64,000 nt of DNA, from positions 2,981,001-3,045,000 of the forward strand of contig NC_008570.1 of assembly GCF_000014805.1 (NCBI RefSeq), read 5' to 3'. The position numbers and the translations under genes were made by a program. The stretch comes from Aeromonas hydrophila subsp. hydrophila ATCC 7966 (GTDB taxonomy: Bacteria; Pseudomonadota; Gammaproteobacteria; Enterobacterales; Aeromonadaceae). The notes beneath the pieces were generated by a model, which saw nothing but the letters and a program-made list of their open reading frames with translations, searched no databases and was not told the DNA's origin. How positions within the stretch are numbered: position 1 is the first letter of the stretch; each line of letters begins with the position of its first letter. Positions 48,012-57,800 of the stretch are shown piece after piece.

Positions 48012-49340
48012 TTACTGTTTAGCTTGCCAATCGGCCGGCTGCTTCACATTAAACGCATTGAGCAGACTGCCAGTGGCATTGAGGATCCGATAATCCGCCA
48101 ACAAGGAGTCGTACTCGGCCGTGATGTAGCTGCGACGGGCCTCAAACAGTTCGTTCTCGGTGTTCAGTACGTCCAGCAAGGTACGCTGGCCCAATCCGAA
48201 CTGCTTCTTGTAGGCCTGTACGGTGTCATAGCTGGCATCCACGTGCTCTTTCAGGAAGGTCTTCTGTTTGGTCAAAGACTCTTTGGCGTTCCAGGCCAGG
48301 CGGGTTCCCTCTTCAACCTGACGGAAAGCATTCATATGAATATCTTTCGCCTGGGAATAGAGAGCGGACGTCGCCTTGCTCTGCGCCAGATCGGAACCAC
48401 CACGGAACAGGTTGTAACGCATGCGCACCATGGCAGTCAGATCGTCATTGCGTCCTTTTACTGCATCAATGTCCTCATTCCAGTTCTGATCCACTTCAAA
48501 CGTGACATTGGGATAAAAACCGGACTTGGAGCCTTCATGCTGATACTTGGCGGCTTCGATATCCTGCAAGGATGACAGCAAGGTCGGATGCACTTCGGTC
48601 GCAGTCTTCAATGCAGCATCCAGGCTGCTCGGAATGAGCTGAGCATCCGGCACCGGCTGTACCAAATCTTTTGGCATCTCGTTGACTACCCGGATGAACT
48701 CGCTCTCGGCATCCCGGTAGTTGTTTTCGGCAGCCGCCTGATTGGCATAGGCTCTGGCGACACGACCATCAATTTGGGTCTGGTCTGCCGTGGATCCCAA
48801 GCCTGAATCGGTCCGCTTGCTGATGTCGCTGCGGATCTGCTCGTGAGTTTCCAGGTTCTGTTTGGACAGTTCCAAAATCTCCTGCTGACGCAGCATGTTG
48901 AGGTAAACCTCAGCCACGCGCAGAGCGGTATTCTCCGCCTCGGAGATCATGGCCAGACGCTGAGCATTGGCTTCGGCATCGGTACGAGCCACGTTGCTGC
49001 TGACGTTGAAACCATCAAACAGCATCTGGCGCAGGCTGATACCGGCCTCTTTACGGGTCATGGAATCATCGATGGTGGTCGAGTTCGCGCCGGCCGCACG
49101 AGTTGACGGGCTGTCAGTCTTCTCATAGCCGACACCGCCACGCAGATCGATGGTGGGATAGTAACCACCTTTGGCTCCATCATGCTGATACAGTCGCGCC
49201 TGATAGAGATCAAAAGCTTCCTTGATTTTGGGATGGGTAGCCAGTGACTGTGCCACTGACTGTTCCAGTGTTTGGGCCTGGGTAAGGCCCGGGAACAGCA
49301 CGGCGCCACTTACTAACATGGCAACAATCGTCTTCTTCAT
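48012..49340 (-). CDS. lapE: TolC-family outer-membrane channel of the adhesin secretion system
   Basis: A 442-residue outer-membrane factor. After a signal peptide (MKKTIVAMLVSGAVLFPGLT, cut near AQA) come the two TolC-type halves with long helical hairpins: LEQSVAQSLATHPKIKEAFD, then SLDAALKTATEVHPTLLSSL in the second half. The C-terminal stretch GQRTLLDVLNTENELFEARR is a strong TolC/AggA signature. With LapB and LapC it exports the adhesin, and the adhesin's retention module is expected to lodge in this pore. ATG 49340 follows TGGAG. It follows lapC by 35 bases. Confidence 0.92.
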   Translation of the reverse strand: MKKTIVAMLVSGAVLFPGLTQAQTLEQSVAQSLATHPKIKEAFDLYQARLYQHDGAKGGYYPTIDLRGGVGYEKTDSPSTRAAGANSTTIDDSMTRKEAGISLRQMLFDGFNVSSNVARTDAEANAQRLAMISEAENTALRVAEVYLNMLRQQEILELSKQNLETHEQIRSDISKRTDSGLGSTADQTQIDGRVARAYANQAAAENNYRDAESEFIRVVNEMPKDLVQPVPDAQLIPSSLDAALKTATEVHPTLLSSLQDIEAAKYQHEGSKSGFYPNVTFEVDQNWNEDIDAVKGRNDDLTAMVRMRYNLFRGGSDLAQSKATSALYSQAKDIHMNAFRQVEEGTRLAWNAKESLTKQKTFLKEHVDASYDTVQAYKKQFGLGQRTLLDVLNTENELFEARRSYITAEYDSLLADYRILNATGSLLNAFNVKQPADWQAKQ

Positions 49341-49375
49341 GGTATCTCCAGTCATGTTGTTTTTAGATTGTTGGC

Positions 49376-50794
49376 TTATCGTTCTCTCAGTGCCGACTGC
49401 TTTGCCCGTAAAATCGGCTTAAGCAAATAGTCTAGGACACTTTTTTTACCAGTAATAATATCTGCACTGGCTAACATACCGGGGATGATGGGAAGTGCGT
49501 TAAGCTCATCGCCCAAGTAACTTTTCTCGGTGCGTACTCGTACCAGGTAAAAGGAGTTGCCATCTTCATCCTGGATCGAGTCGGCACTTATCTGTTCAAC
49601 CTTGCCATGTAATCCTCCATAAATTGTGAAGTCATAGGCAGTAATCTTGACCACGGCCTCCAGCCCTGGCCGCAAGAACGCGATATCTTTGGGCGACACT
49701 TTGGCCTCGACCAGCAGAGTGTCTTCCAGTGGAACAATTTCCATCAGATCCATGCCGGGTTGCACCACACCACCCAGCGTGTTGATTTTGAGCTTCTTGA
49801 TGGTGCCCTTGAGCGGCGCAATGACGCTGGTGCGATCCACCCGATCCCGCAGCCCAACCTGGCCTTCGGACAGCTGGCTCAATTTGCCTTGCCGTTCATT
49901 GAGCTCGGTCTGTGAATCGGCCCGGAATTTCAAGGCAATGTCGTTGCGCTTGGAGATGGTCTCTCGCAACACGGAATCGAGCTTGGGAATAAGCAGCCGG
50001 TTGCTCTCCAATTCCCCCTGCATCTCGTTGACCTGCCGTTCCAGCTTGATCAGTTCGACCTGAGGTACTATCCCCTCCTTGGCCAAGGGGCGGCTGATAT
50101 TGAGCTCCTGCCGCGCCAGATCCACGCTACGCGCCACTGTCCTGATCTTGGCGTTGAGCTCTATGGTCTCCTGCTCTTTCTGTTCAATCTGTTGCCCCAG
50201 AATATAGAGCTGATTGTTCAAGTTGTTGAGACGCTCATCCTGAACTGATTTTTCTCGAGCCGCATATTCGGCAAAGACGTTTTCGAAACCATCAGGGAAA
50301 TCGATGGGTTGCTTGTCGACCACGACCTGTTCGCGCCACCCCAGATTGGGGCCGGTCTTGACCACTACGCTCTGGATTTCGGAACGCAGCCTGGCAATAT
50401 CCCCCTTGAGAGTCACCAGCTCCTGCTCCCGTTCACGAAAATCGGAACGGAAGCGAGTATCATCGATGCGCAAGAGCGGCTGCCCTTTTTCAACGATGTC
50501 ACCCTCTTTGACGAAGATCTCCTTGACGATCCCCCCCTCCAGATTCTGGATCACCTGCAATTGGCGGGAAGGAATAACCTTCCCTTGTCCAACGGTGACC
50601 TCATCGAGCTCGGCCCAGGCGGCCCAGACGATGGCGCTCATGAAAAACAGGAAGCATGCCCACAGCAATGCCCTGGCTCGAGTCGGGGTACTCAGCAGTA
50701 CCGCAGCCGCACCGTCATCGACGAATTCAAGGTGCTCCGGTGCTGGCAGTACGGTATCGGATGGTGCCTTCTTGAACAGGCCAAATTTAGCCAT
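49376..50794 (-). CDS. lapC: HlyD-family periplasmic adaptor (LapC)
   Basis: A 472-residue membrane-fusion protein. It has a short cytosolic N-terminus, a membrane helix at about 50-70 (LLWACFLFFMSAIVWAAWA), and a lipoyl-type beta-barrel segment with GQGKVIPSRQLQVIQNLEGG, the HlyD family signature. A long coiled coil follows (about 120-330), then the C-terminal IAPLKGTIKKLKINTLGGVVQPG block. It bridges LapB in the inner membrane and the TolC-like channel. ATG 50794 has AGGAGG; the gene overlaps the end of lapB by 8 bases, so translation is coupled. Confidence 0.94.
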   Translation of the reverse strand: MAKFGLFKKAPSDTVLPAPEHLEFVDDGAAAVLLSTPTRARALLWACFLFFMSAIVWAAWAELDEVTVGQGKVIPSRQLQVIQNLEGGIVKEIFVKEGDIVEKGQPLLRIDDTRFRSDFREREQELVTLKGDIARLRSEIQSVVVKTGPNLGWREQVVVDKQPIDFPDGFENVFAEYAAREKSVQDERLNNLNNQLYILGQQIEQKEQETIELNAKIRTVARSVDLARQELNISRPLAKEGIVPQVELIKLERQVNEMQGELESNRLLIPKLDSVLRETISKRNDIALKFRADSQTELNERQGKLSQLSEGQVGLRDRVDRTSVIAPLKGTIKKLKINTLGGVVQPGMDLMEIVPLEDTLLVEAKVSPKDIAFLRPGLEAVVKITAYDFTIYGGLHGKVEQISADSIQDEDGNSFYLVRVRTEKSYLGDELNALPIIPGMLASADIITGKKSVLDYLLKPILRAKQSALRER

Positions 50795-52931
50795 TGGACG
50801 CCTCCTGCACACGCACCTTGCCCTCTTTCAACTGTTGCAGCACAACCTCTTTGGGCCCATCGGCCACCACCTGCCCCTGTTCAACCACGATGACCCGTGA
50901 AGCGACATCGAGCATGGAGGTTTTGTGAGTGATCAGGATCAGGGTCGTCTCCGGCCCCAATCGTGCCAGCTCATGCTTGACCTGCATCTCGGACTGGTTA
51001 TCCATGTTGGAGGTAGGTTCGTCCATCACCAGAATGGGGGGGTCGTTGAGCAAGGCTCGCGCCAGCAGAATAGCCTGGCGCTGACCACCCGAGAGCTGAC
51101 GGCCTCCTTCGCCGATCTGCCGGTCCAGCCCGTTGGGATCCCGATTGGTAAAATTGGTGACGCCGGCCCGTTTGGCAGCACGCATGACCCGCACATCGTC
51201 CACCAGCGGATTGCCCAGCATGATGTTGTCGCGCACCGAGCCAAAAAACAGGGTCACGTCCTGCGGGACACAACCTATGTTGCGCCGGATCACCGAGGCT
51301 GGCAGCTGATCCAGCTCGAACCCATCGAGTCGCACCGAGCCATCGGTAGGCCGATACAAGCCCATCAAGATCTTCTCGAGCGTGGTTTTGCCCGCCCCGA
51401 TCCGGCCTATGATGGCCACCTTCTCGCCCGGCTCGATCCGCAGATTGATGTTGTGCAGGGTGCTGGTTTCCATTCCCGGGTACTTGAACGAGACATTGTC
51501 AAACTCGATCCGACCGGAGATCACGGGATGGTGGATGTACTGCTTGCCCTCTTCCTGCTCACCCGGTGTCACCATGATTTTTTCCAGGATTTCCAGTGCG
51601 GACTTGGCCTGGTTGTAGCGGGTGGAGAGCACCGACAACTGCACCATGGGCGCAATGGCGCGGCTTGACAGCATGACGGCGGCAATCATGCCCCCCATGG
51701 TGACCAACCCTTCCGAAATCTGATAAACACCGACAATCACCAGCGCCACCGTCACCACCTGCTGGATGTAACTGGCCAGCGAGGACATTGAGTTGGTGAT
51801 GCGGCGGGTCTGCACGCCCCAGGTCGAGATATGGGAGACGGCCTGCTCCCAGCGATGCTGGAACATGCTCTCGGCCCCGAAAATCTTGACGGTCTCAAGA
51901 CCTGAAATGCTCTCGATCAGGTTGGCGTTCTTCTGGGAAGCAAGCCGCGATCCCTCTTCGATGGACTGCTTGAGCGGCGCCTGAATATAGAAGCTGTAAA
52001 TGATGAGGATCAGCATGGCGACGATCGGCACCACGACCATGACCCCGGCGAAAATCCAGATGATGAACAGGAAAAAAACCGCGAACGGCAGGTCGATGAG
52101 GGTAGAGACGGTGGCGGAGGTAAAAAACTCCCGCACCGATTCAAACTCCTGCAGATGTTTGGCAAACGCACCTGTCGAGGCCGGCCGCGACTCCATCCGC
52201 ATGCCCATTACCTTGGCGAAGATCTTGGCCGACAACAGCACATCCGATTTTTTACCGGCAATGTCGATGAAGTAGCTGCGCAGCTGACGCATCACGAAAT
52301 CGAAGGTGAACACCACCATGGCCCCGACCGCAAGCACCCAAAGGGAATCGAATGCCAGATTGGGCACTATCTTGTCGTAGACGTTCATGGTGAACAGCGG
52401 GCTGGCGATGGCAAACAGGTTGATCAGGATGGACGCGATCAGTACGTCACGATAGATGCCACGGGATTCAAACAGAGTGCTCCAGAACCAGTGCCCGTCA
52501 CGGGTCTCCAGCACCTTGGGGGAGCGCTCATCAAATTTGAACTGCTTTTTGACAAAAAACAGTCTTCCCAGATACTCATCACCCAGCTGGGCTGCATTGA
52601 GCCACTGGGCCGCATCTCCCGCCTGAGGAAAGATGACCTTGCCCTGGCTTCTGTCTTCATTCCACTCCAGCAGAATGCAGGCGCCACCATTGCGCATCTG
52701 CAGCACGCAAGGCAGCAACAAGGGGGAGATTTCGGCAAGCGGCTGGATCACTTCCCGGGCCGACAGTCCGCCCCGCTCGGCGGCACGGCCAAACAGATTG
52801 GGCGTCAGCAGACCGGACACCAGTGGCAAACCGGTCGTAAGGGCATCCTTGCTGTTGGGCACCCCATAAAAGCGGGTCAGAAAGACCAGGCACTCCAACA
52901 ACTCGTCAATACGGTTAGTTTCTGCTTGCAT
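50787..52931 (-). CDS. lapB: Type I secretion ABC transporter (LapB)
   Basis: A 714-residue exporter. The N-terminal 130 residues are a C39-peptidase-like domain without the catalytic cysteine, as in LapB and HlyB, probably for substrate docking. A six-helix membrane domain spans about 155-430. The nucleotide-binding domain has Walker A GRIGAGKTT at 509-517, the signature LSGGQRQ near 611, Walker B ILVMDEPTS, and the H-loop ITHKTS. It drives export of the giant adhesin by ATP hydrolysis. It is the first gene of the lapBCE-lapGD series; 403 bases of AT-rich DNA lie upstream. Confidence 0.95.
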   Translation of the reverse strand: MQAETNRIDELLECLVFLTRFYGVPNSKDALTTGLPLVSGLLTPNLFGRAAERGGLSAREVIQPLAEISPLLLPCVLQMRNGGACILLEWNEDRSQGKVIFPQAGDAAQWLNAAQLGDEYLGRLFFVKKQFKFDERSPKVLETRDGHWFWSTLFESRGIYRDVLIASILINLFAIASPLFTMNVYDKIVPNLAFDSLWVLAVGAMVVFTFDFVMRQLRSYFIDIAGKKSDVLLSAKIFAKVMGMRMESRPASTGAFAKHLQEFESVREFFTSATVSTLIDLPFAVFFLFIIWIFAGVMVVVPIVAMLILIIYSFYIQAPLKQSIEEGSRLASQKNANLIESISGLETVKIFGAESMFQHRWEQAVSHISTWGVQTRRITNSMSSLASYIQQVVTVALVIVGVYQISEGLVTMGGMIAAVMLSSRAIAPMVQLSVLSTRYNQAKSALEILEKIMVTPGEQEEGKQYIHHPVISGRIEFDNVSFKYPGMETSTLHNINLRIEPGEKVAIIGRIGAGKTTLEKILMGLYRPTDGSVRLDGFELDQLPASVIRRNIGCVPQDVTLFFGSVRDNIMLGNPLVDDVRVMRAAKRAGVTNFTNRDPNGLDRQIGEGGRQLSGGQRQAILLARALLNDPPILVMDEPTSNMDNQSEMQVKHELARLGPETTLILITHKTSMLDVASRVIVVEQGQVVADGPKEVVLQQLKEGKVRVQEASNG

Positions 52932-53334
52932 AGCATCCTGTCACTGCATGATTGGGCCGGCTCTATCGCCACACCGATATTCAAGCTTCACGGGCGCAGT
53001 TTGGCGCAGACGATCCCGTGACATAAAGAACAGAGCTCCCCGAGAAGGGATCAACAGCCTGATACACATTAAGCACAGGTACATGACACTGAATGTCATT
53101 GGCAGACCTGATAGGCATTACACCCAAAGGCGAGACGGGCAGTTTGGTGGCGGATCGCGACACAAGATGGCGCTATATCCGATATATCCCGTCCAAATTG
53201 GAAATAATACAAGCTTATTGATAATGATATCTTTTTCAAGCCAAGTACTATATCAAGACAATTTTACCGAAACTATACCGCAAAGACTGAATTTCATCTA
53301 ATAACTCACTGTTTTTTTGATGAAATCTGATTAC
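52932..53334. other. AT-rich region upstream of lapB
   Basis: 403 bases between lapB and the stop of yhcC, both on the minus strand. The part from 53180 to 53330 is strongly AT-rich against its surroundings and is the likely lap operon control region. ATTTCATC (about 53290) and GATGAAAT (about 53319) form a loose inverted repeat 20 bases apart. No gene seen. Confidence 0.5.
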
Positions 53335-54270
53335 CTAGCCGATATTGCCGGAAAGCGAAAAAGGGCGCCCCAGCGCATGACCCTGGGCGCCGGAGCGGGC
53401 CAGTTCACTAGCAATGTCAGCCATGGCTGTCCAGCGATTCTCGCACCAGGCTGGCGCCAACAGAGTCGGACGGCGTGCCGACGCCGAGATGCGGTGGTAT
53501 ACCACCTCGGGCGGCGTGTGCTGGATCATGGCAACCGCCGCTTCCACATACTGCGCCAGGCTCGGCACCTCCAGCCGACCCGCCTGCCACGCCTTGCCAA
53601 GGGTGCTTCCCTCTACCACGTGCAGCGGGTGCAACTTTATCCCCTCCACGCCCGTCTCCACGATGCGCTGCAGCGTATTCAGGCTGTCCATGGCGACTTC
53701 ACCAGGCAGACCGACGATCAGGTGGGCGCACACCTTGATGCCGCGCTGATGGGCCCTGGCCACAGCGTCAGCATAGGCGGCATAGCCATGACCCCGGTTG
53801 ATGCGCTGCAGCGTCTTGTCGTTGGCGCTCTGCAACCCCAGCTCCAACCACACCTCGTAACCCCGGGCCTGATAACCGGCCAGCAGGTCCAATACCGCAT
53901 CCGGCACGCAATCTGGGCGCGTCCCTACACACAAGCCCACCATGTCGCTCACCGACAGCGCCTCTTCATACATGCGCTGCAGGTACTCCACCTCGGCATA
54001 GGTGCTGGTATAGGCCTGAAAGTAGGCGAGATAACGTTTGGCCCGGGTCACTTCATCCCGGCGAGCCAGCAGTTGCTGCACCACCGAAAGCTGCTGGGCC
54101 GACTCGTCGGCAAAGGAAGATACATTGCAAAAGGTGCAGCCGCCACGGCCCAGCGTGCCGTCCCGGTTCGGGCAGGTGAAGGCACCGTGAATGGAGAGCT
54201 TGTGGATCTTCTGGCCATGGCGTTGCTTGAGATCCTGGCCGAATGTATTGACGAGTTCGTGTAACTGCAT
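53335..54270 (-). CDS. yhcC: YhcC, radical SAM protein
   Basis: A 311-residue radical SAM protein of the YhcC family (TIGR01212 type) with unknown substrate. The cluster cysteines are C33, C45 and C48 in TCPNRDGTLGRGGCTFCN. The protein closely follows E. coli YhcC: RAKRYLAYFQAYTSTYAEV, GLCVGTRPDCVPDAVLDLL, GYEVWLELGLQ, LKHPLHVV-like IKLHPLHVVEGS, and HTPPEVVYHRISASARRPTLLAP. Its position divergent from gltB is also that of E. coli. The transcription terminator overlaps the last coding codons (AQGHALGRP). Confidence 0.93.
   Translation of the reverse strand: MQLHELVNTFGQDLKQRHGQKIHKLSIHGAFTCPNRDGTLGRGGCTFCNVSSFADESAQQLSVVQQLLARRDEVTRAKRYLAYFQAYTSTYAEVEYLQRMYEEALSVSDMVGLCVGTRPDCVPDAVLDLLAGYQARGYEVWLELGLQSANDKTLQRINRGHGYAAYADAVARAHQRGIKVCAHLIVGLPGEVAMDSLNTLQRIVETGVEGIKLHPLHVVEGSTLGKAWQAGRLEVPSLAQYVEAAVAMIQHTPPEVVYHRISASARRPTLLAPAWCENRWTAMADIASELARSGAQGHALGRPFSLSGNIG
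53358..53391 (-). terminator. Terminator embedded in the 3' coding end of yhcC
   Basis: On the minus strand GGCGCCCAG..., a loop, ...CTGGGGCGCC, then CTTTTTC. It covers the codons for about AQGHALGRP, before the stop at 53337-53335. Confidence 0.7.
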
Positions 54271-54883
54271 GACACCTCCAGTAAAGGGGCGTCATTGTAC
54301 GAGCTTGACCGCGCGCAGCGCTGCGCTGGATCAAGGGAGGATAGGGTCGGGAAAACATATAAATATTCACCAATAGCTGGATAAATATCAGAAAATGGGT
54401 AGTTATCGACGCTTTCGAGACTCATCCCCAATTTGGCTAAGGCTCAACTCCACCACAAAACCATCTTCTAACAGTTTGTTGAATAATGAAAATTTTCTCA
54501 TAGACTGTGGTTTTGCAAATGCAAGTCACCTGCTTCGTTATTGTGATCTCGGCCATTCACTTGTCGAGTGGATTGGTAAAATTACTACAAATCCTTGCCC
54601 CCATTGAGTCAACCAGCAAAGCCCAATATGGCAATACAAAATTCCACAAAAACAAAAATAACCAGAGCAATCGCCAGTTAATACCCCATGCAGACCCGCA
54701 CCCCGACATTTTGTTATGGGTTTGTGATAATGAAAACAGCCGGGATGTCCAATTGACCTTGCCGAAAAATCCCATTAGTTTGGAGGTTCGCCACCTCAGG
54801 CGGACGGAACCACAAGAGCCAATCGCAATTTATGCAGTCTGTTGATGACAGTGCGATGCAAGGCCGAGCAAGGGAGAAATGCA
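54271..54883. other. Long AT-rich region upstream of gltB
   Basis: 613 bases between divergent yhcC and gltB, AT-rich from about 54350 to 54760. No credible gene or RNA recognised. In E. coli the gltBDF promoter is controlled by Lrp over an extended region; a similar arrangement would suit this length, but I saw no diagnostic sites. Confidence 0.5.
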
Positions 54884-57800
54884 ATGTCACTATATGATCC
54901 AAAGCTGGAGAGGGATAACTGTGGCTTCGGCCTGTTGGCCCACATGGAAGGTGAAGCCAGCCACAAGCTTGTCCGTCTCGCGATGTCAGCATTGGCTCGC
55001 ATGCAGCACCGTGGCGGCATCTCTGCCGACGGCAAGACCGGCGACGGCTGCGGTCTGTTGCTGCAAAAACCCGACAGCTTCTTCAGAGCTGTCGCCGAAG
55101 AGAAGGGATGGCACCTGGGCCGCAATTACGCGGTCGGCATGCTGTTTCTCAACCCCGATCCCGTCTTGGCGCAAGCCACTCGCGACATCATCGACGAAGA
55201 GCTGGAGAAGGAGACCCTGAGTCTGGTCGGTTGGCGCAAGGTGCCTATCGATACCAATGTACTCGGCCCGATCGCCAAGGCCTCCCTGCCCAGCATCGAA
55301 CAGGTTTTTGTCAACGCCCCGCCCGGCTGGGTCGGCAAAGATCTCGAGCGCCGCCTCTATATCGTGCGCCGCCGCATCGAGAAACGCATCAGCGACGACT
55401 ACTTCTACGTGGTCAGCCTCTCCAACCTGGTCACCGTCTATAAAGGACTGTGCATGCCGGTGGACTTGCCGCGTTTTTATCTGGATTTGGCCGACATTCG
55501 CATGCAGGCGGCCATCTGCGTATTCCACCAGCGTTTCTCCACCAACACCAGCCCGCGCTGGCCGCTGGCGCAGCCGTTCCGCTACCTCGCCCACAACGGC
55601 GAGATCAACACCATCGCGGGCAACCGCCAGTGGGCCAAGGCGCGCAGCTACAAGTTTGCCACCCCGCTGATCCCCGATCTGCAAGAGGCCGCCCCCTTCG
55701 TCAACACTACGGGGTCGGACTCCTCCAGCCTCGACAACATGCTGGATCTGTTCCTGGCCGGCGGCATGGACCTGTTCCGCGCCATGCGCCTGTTGATCCC
55801 GCCTGCGTGGCAGAAGCACCCGAACATGGATGACGACCTGCGCGCCTTCTACGACTTCAACTCCATGCACATGGAGCCCTGGGATGGCCCGGCCGGCATC
55901 GTCATGACCGACGGTCGCTACGCCACCTGCGCGCTCGACAGAAACGGCCTGCGTCCGGCCCGCTACGTCATCACCAAGGACAAGTTCATCACGCTGGCCT
56001 CTGAAGTGGGCACCTGGGACTACACCCCGGACGAAGTGCTGGAGAAGGGCCGGGTCGGCCCGGGCGAGCTGTTCGTGGTCGATACCAGCAACGGCAAGAT
56101 CTGGACCAGCTTCGAGATCGATGACGATCTCAAGAGCCGTCACACCTACAAACAGTGGATGGACAAGCACTGCAAGCGGCTGGTGCCGTTTGAGCAGATG
56201 GATGACGCCAGCACAGGCGCCCGCGAGTTCTCCGACGATCAACTGAAAACCTATCAGAAGCTGTTCGGCTACTCCTATGAGGAGCTGGATCAGATCATCC
56301 GGGTACTGGGTGAAAACGGCCAGGAAGCGGTGGGTTCCATGGGAGATGACACTCCGATGGCGGTGCTCTCCTCCAGCCAGCGCACCCTGTACGACTACTT
56401 CCGCCAGATGTTCGCCCAGGTCACCAACCCGCCCATCGATCCGCTGCGGGAAAACCACGTCATGTCGCTGGCCACCTGTATCGGCCGCGAGCAGAACGTG
56501 TTCAACGAGACCTTCGGCCACGCCCACCGGGTGCTGTTCCAGTCGCCGATCCTGCTCTACTCCGACTTCCACCAGCTGCTGGCGCTGGAAGGGGAGCACT
56601 ATCGCCATCAGGTGATCAGCCTCAACTTCAAGCCCGAAGAGGGCCTGGAAGCGGCCATCCTGCGCATCTGTGAAGAGGCCAAGGCTGCCGCCAAGGCCGG
56701 TACCGTGCTGCTGATCCTCTCGGATCGGGACGTCAGTGCCAACACCCTGCCCATCCCGGCCGCCATGGCGGTGGGGGCGGTGCAGCGTACCCTGGTGGAC
56801 AACAACCTGCGCTGCGACGCCAACATCCTGGTGGAGACCGCCAGCGTGCGCGACCCGCACCACTTCTCGGTGTTGCTGGGCTTTGGCGCCACCGCCATCT
56901 ACCCCTACCTCGCCTACGAGACGCTCGCCAAGCAGGTAGAAGAGGGCGTGCTCAAGATGAGCCTGCGCCAGGCCATGCTCAACTACCGCAACGGCATCAA
57001 CAAGGGGCTCTACAAGGTGATGTCCAAGATGGGCATCAGCACGGTGGCCAGCTACCGCTGCTCCCAGCTGTTTGAAGCGGTGGGCCTCTCCAAAGCCGTG
57101 GTCGAGATGTGTTTTCGCGGCGTATCGAGCCGCATCCAGGGCGCCGATTTTGCCGACATCCAGCAGGATCAGTTCAATCTGGCCCGTCAGGCCTGGCTGG
57201 CCCGCAAGGCCCTCACTCAGGGCGGCCTGCTAAAATTCGTCCACGGCGGCGAGTACCACACCTACAACCCGGACGTGGTGCAGACCCTGCAGACCGCGGT
57301 GCGCTCCGGCAATTATGCCGATTACAAGGAGTACGCCCGCCTGGTGAACGAACGGCCGGTCGCCACCCTGCGCGATCTGCTCACCCTGAAGAAGGTCGAC
57401 AACCCGGTGGCACTGGAGCAGGTAGAGCCGGCAGCCAAGCTGTTCCCCCGCTTCGACTCTGCCGCCATGTCCATCGGCGCGCTGGGCCCGGAAGCCCACG
57501 AAGCGCTGGCGGTGGCTATGAACCGGCTCGGCGGCCAGAGCAACTCGGGTGAAGGCGGCGAGGATCCCAAGCGCTTCGGCACCGAGAAGAATTCGCGCAT
57601 CAAGCAGGTGGCCTCGGGGCGCTTTGGCGTCACCCCCCACTACCTGATGAACGCCGACGTGGTGCAGATCAAGGTGGCCCAGGGTGCCAAGCCCGGTGAA
57701 GGGGGCCAGCTGCCCGGTGACAAGGTGACGGCCCAAATCGCCAAGCTGCGTTACTCGGTGCCCGGCGTGACCCTGATCTCGCCGCCACCCCACCACGACA

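Noticed and set aside
54395..54845. Short plus-strand frames upstream of gltB (70-112 codons)
   Set aside because: No ribosome sites, atypical composition and overlapping one another in AT-rich DNA.
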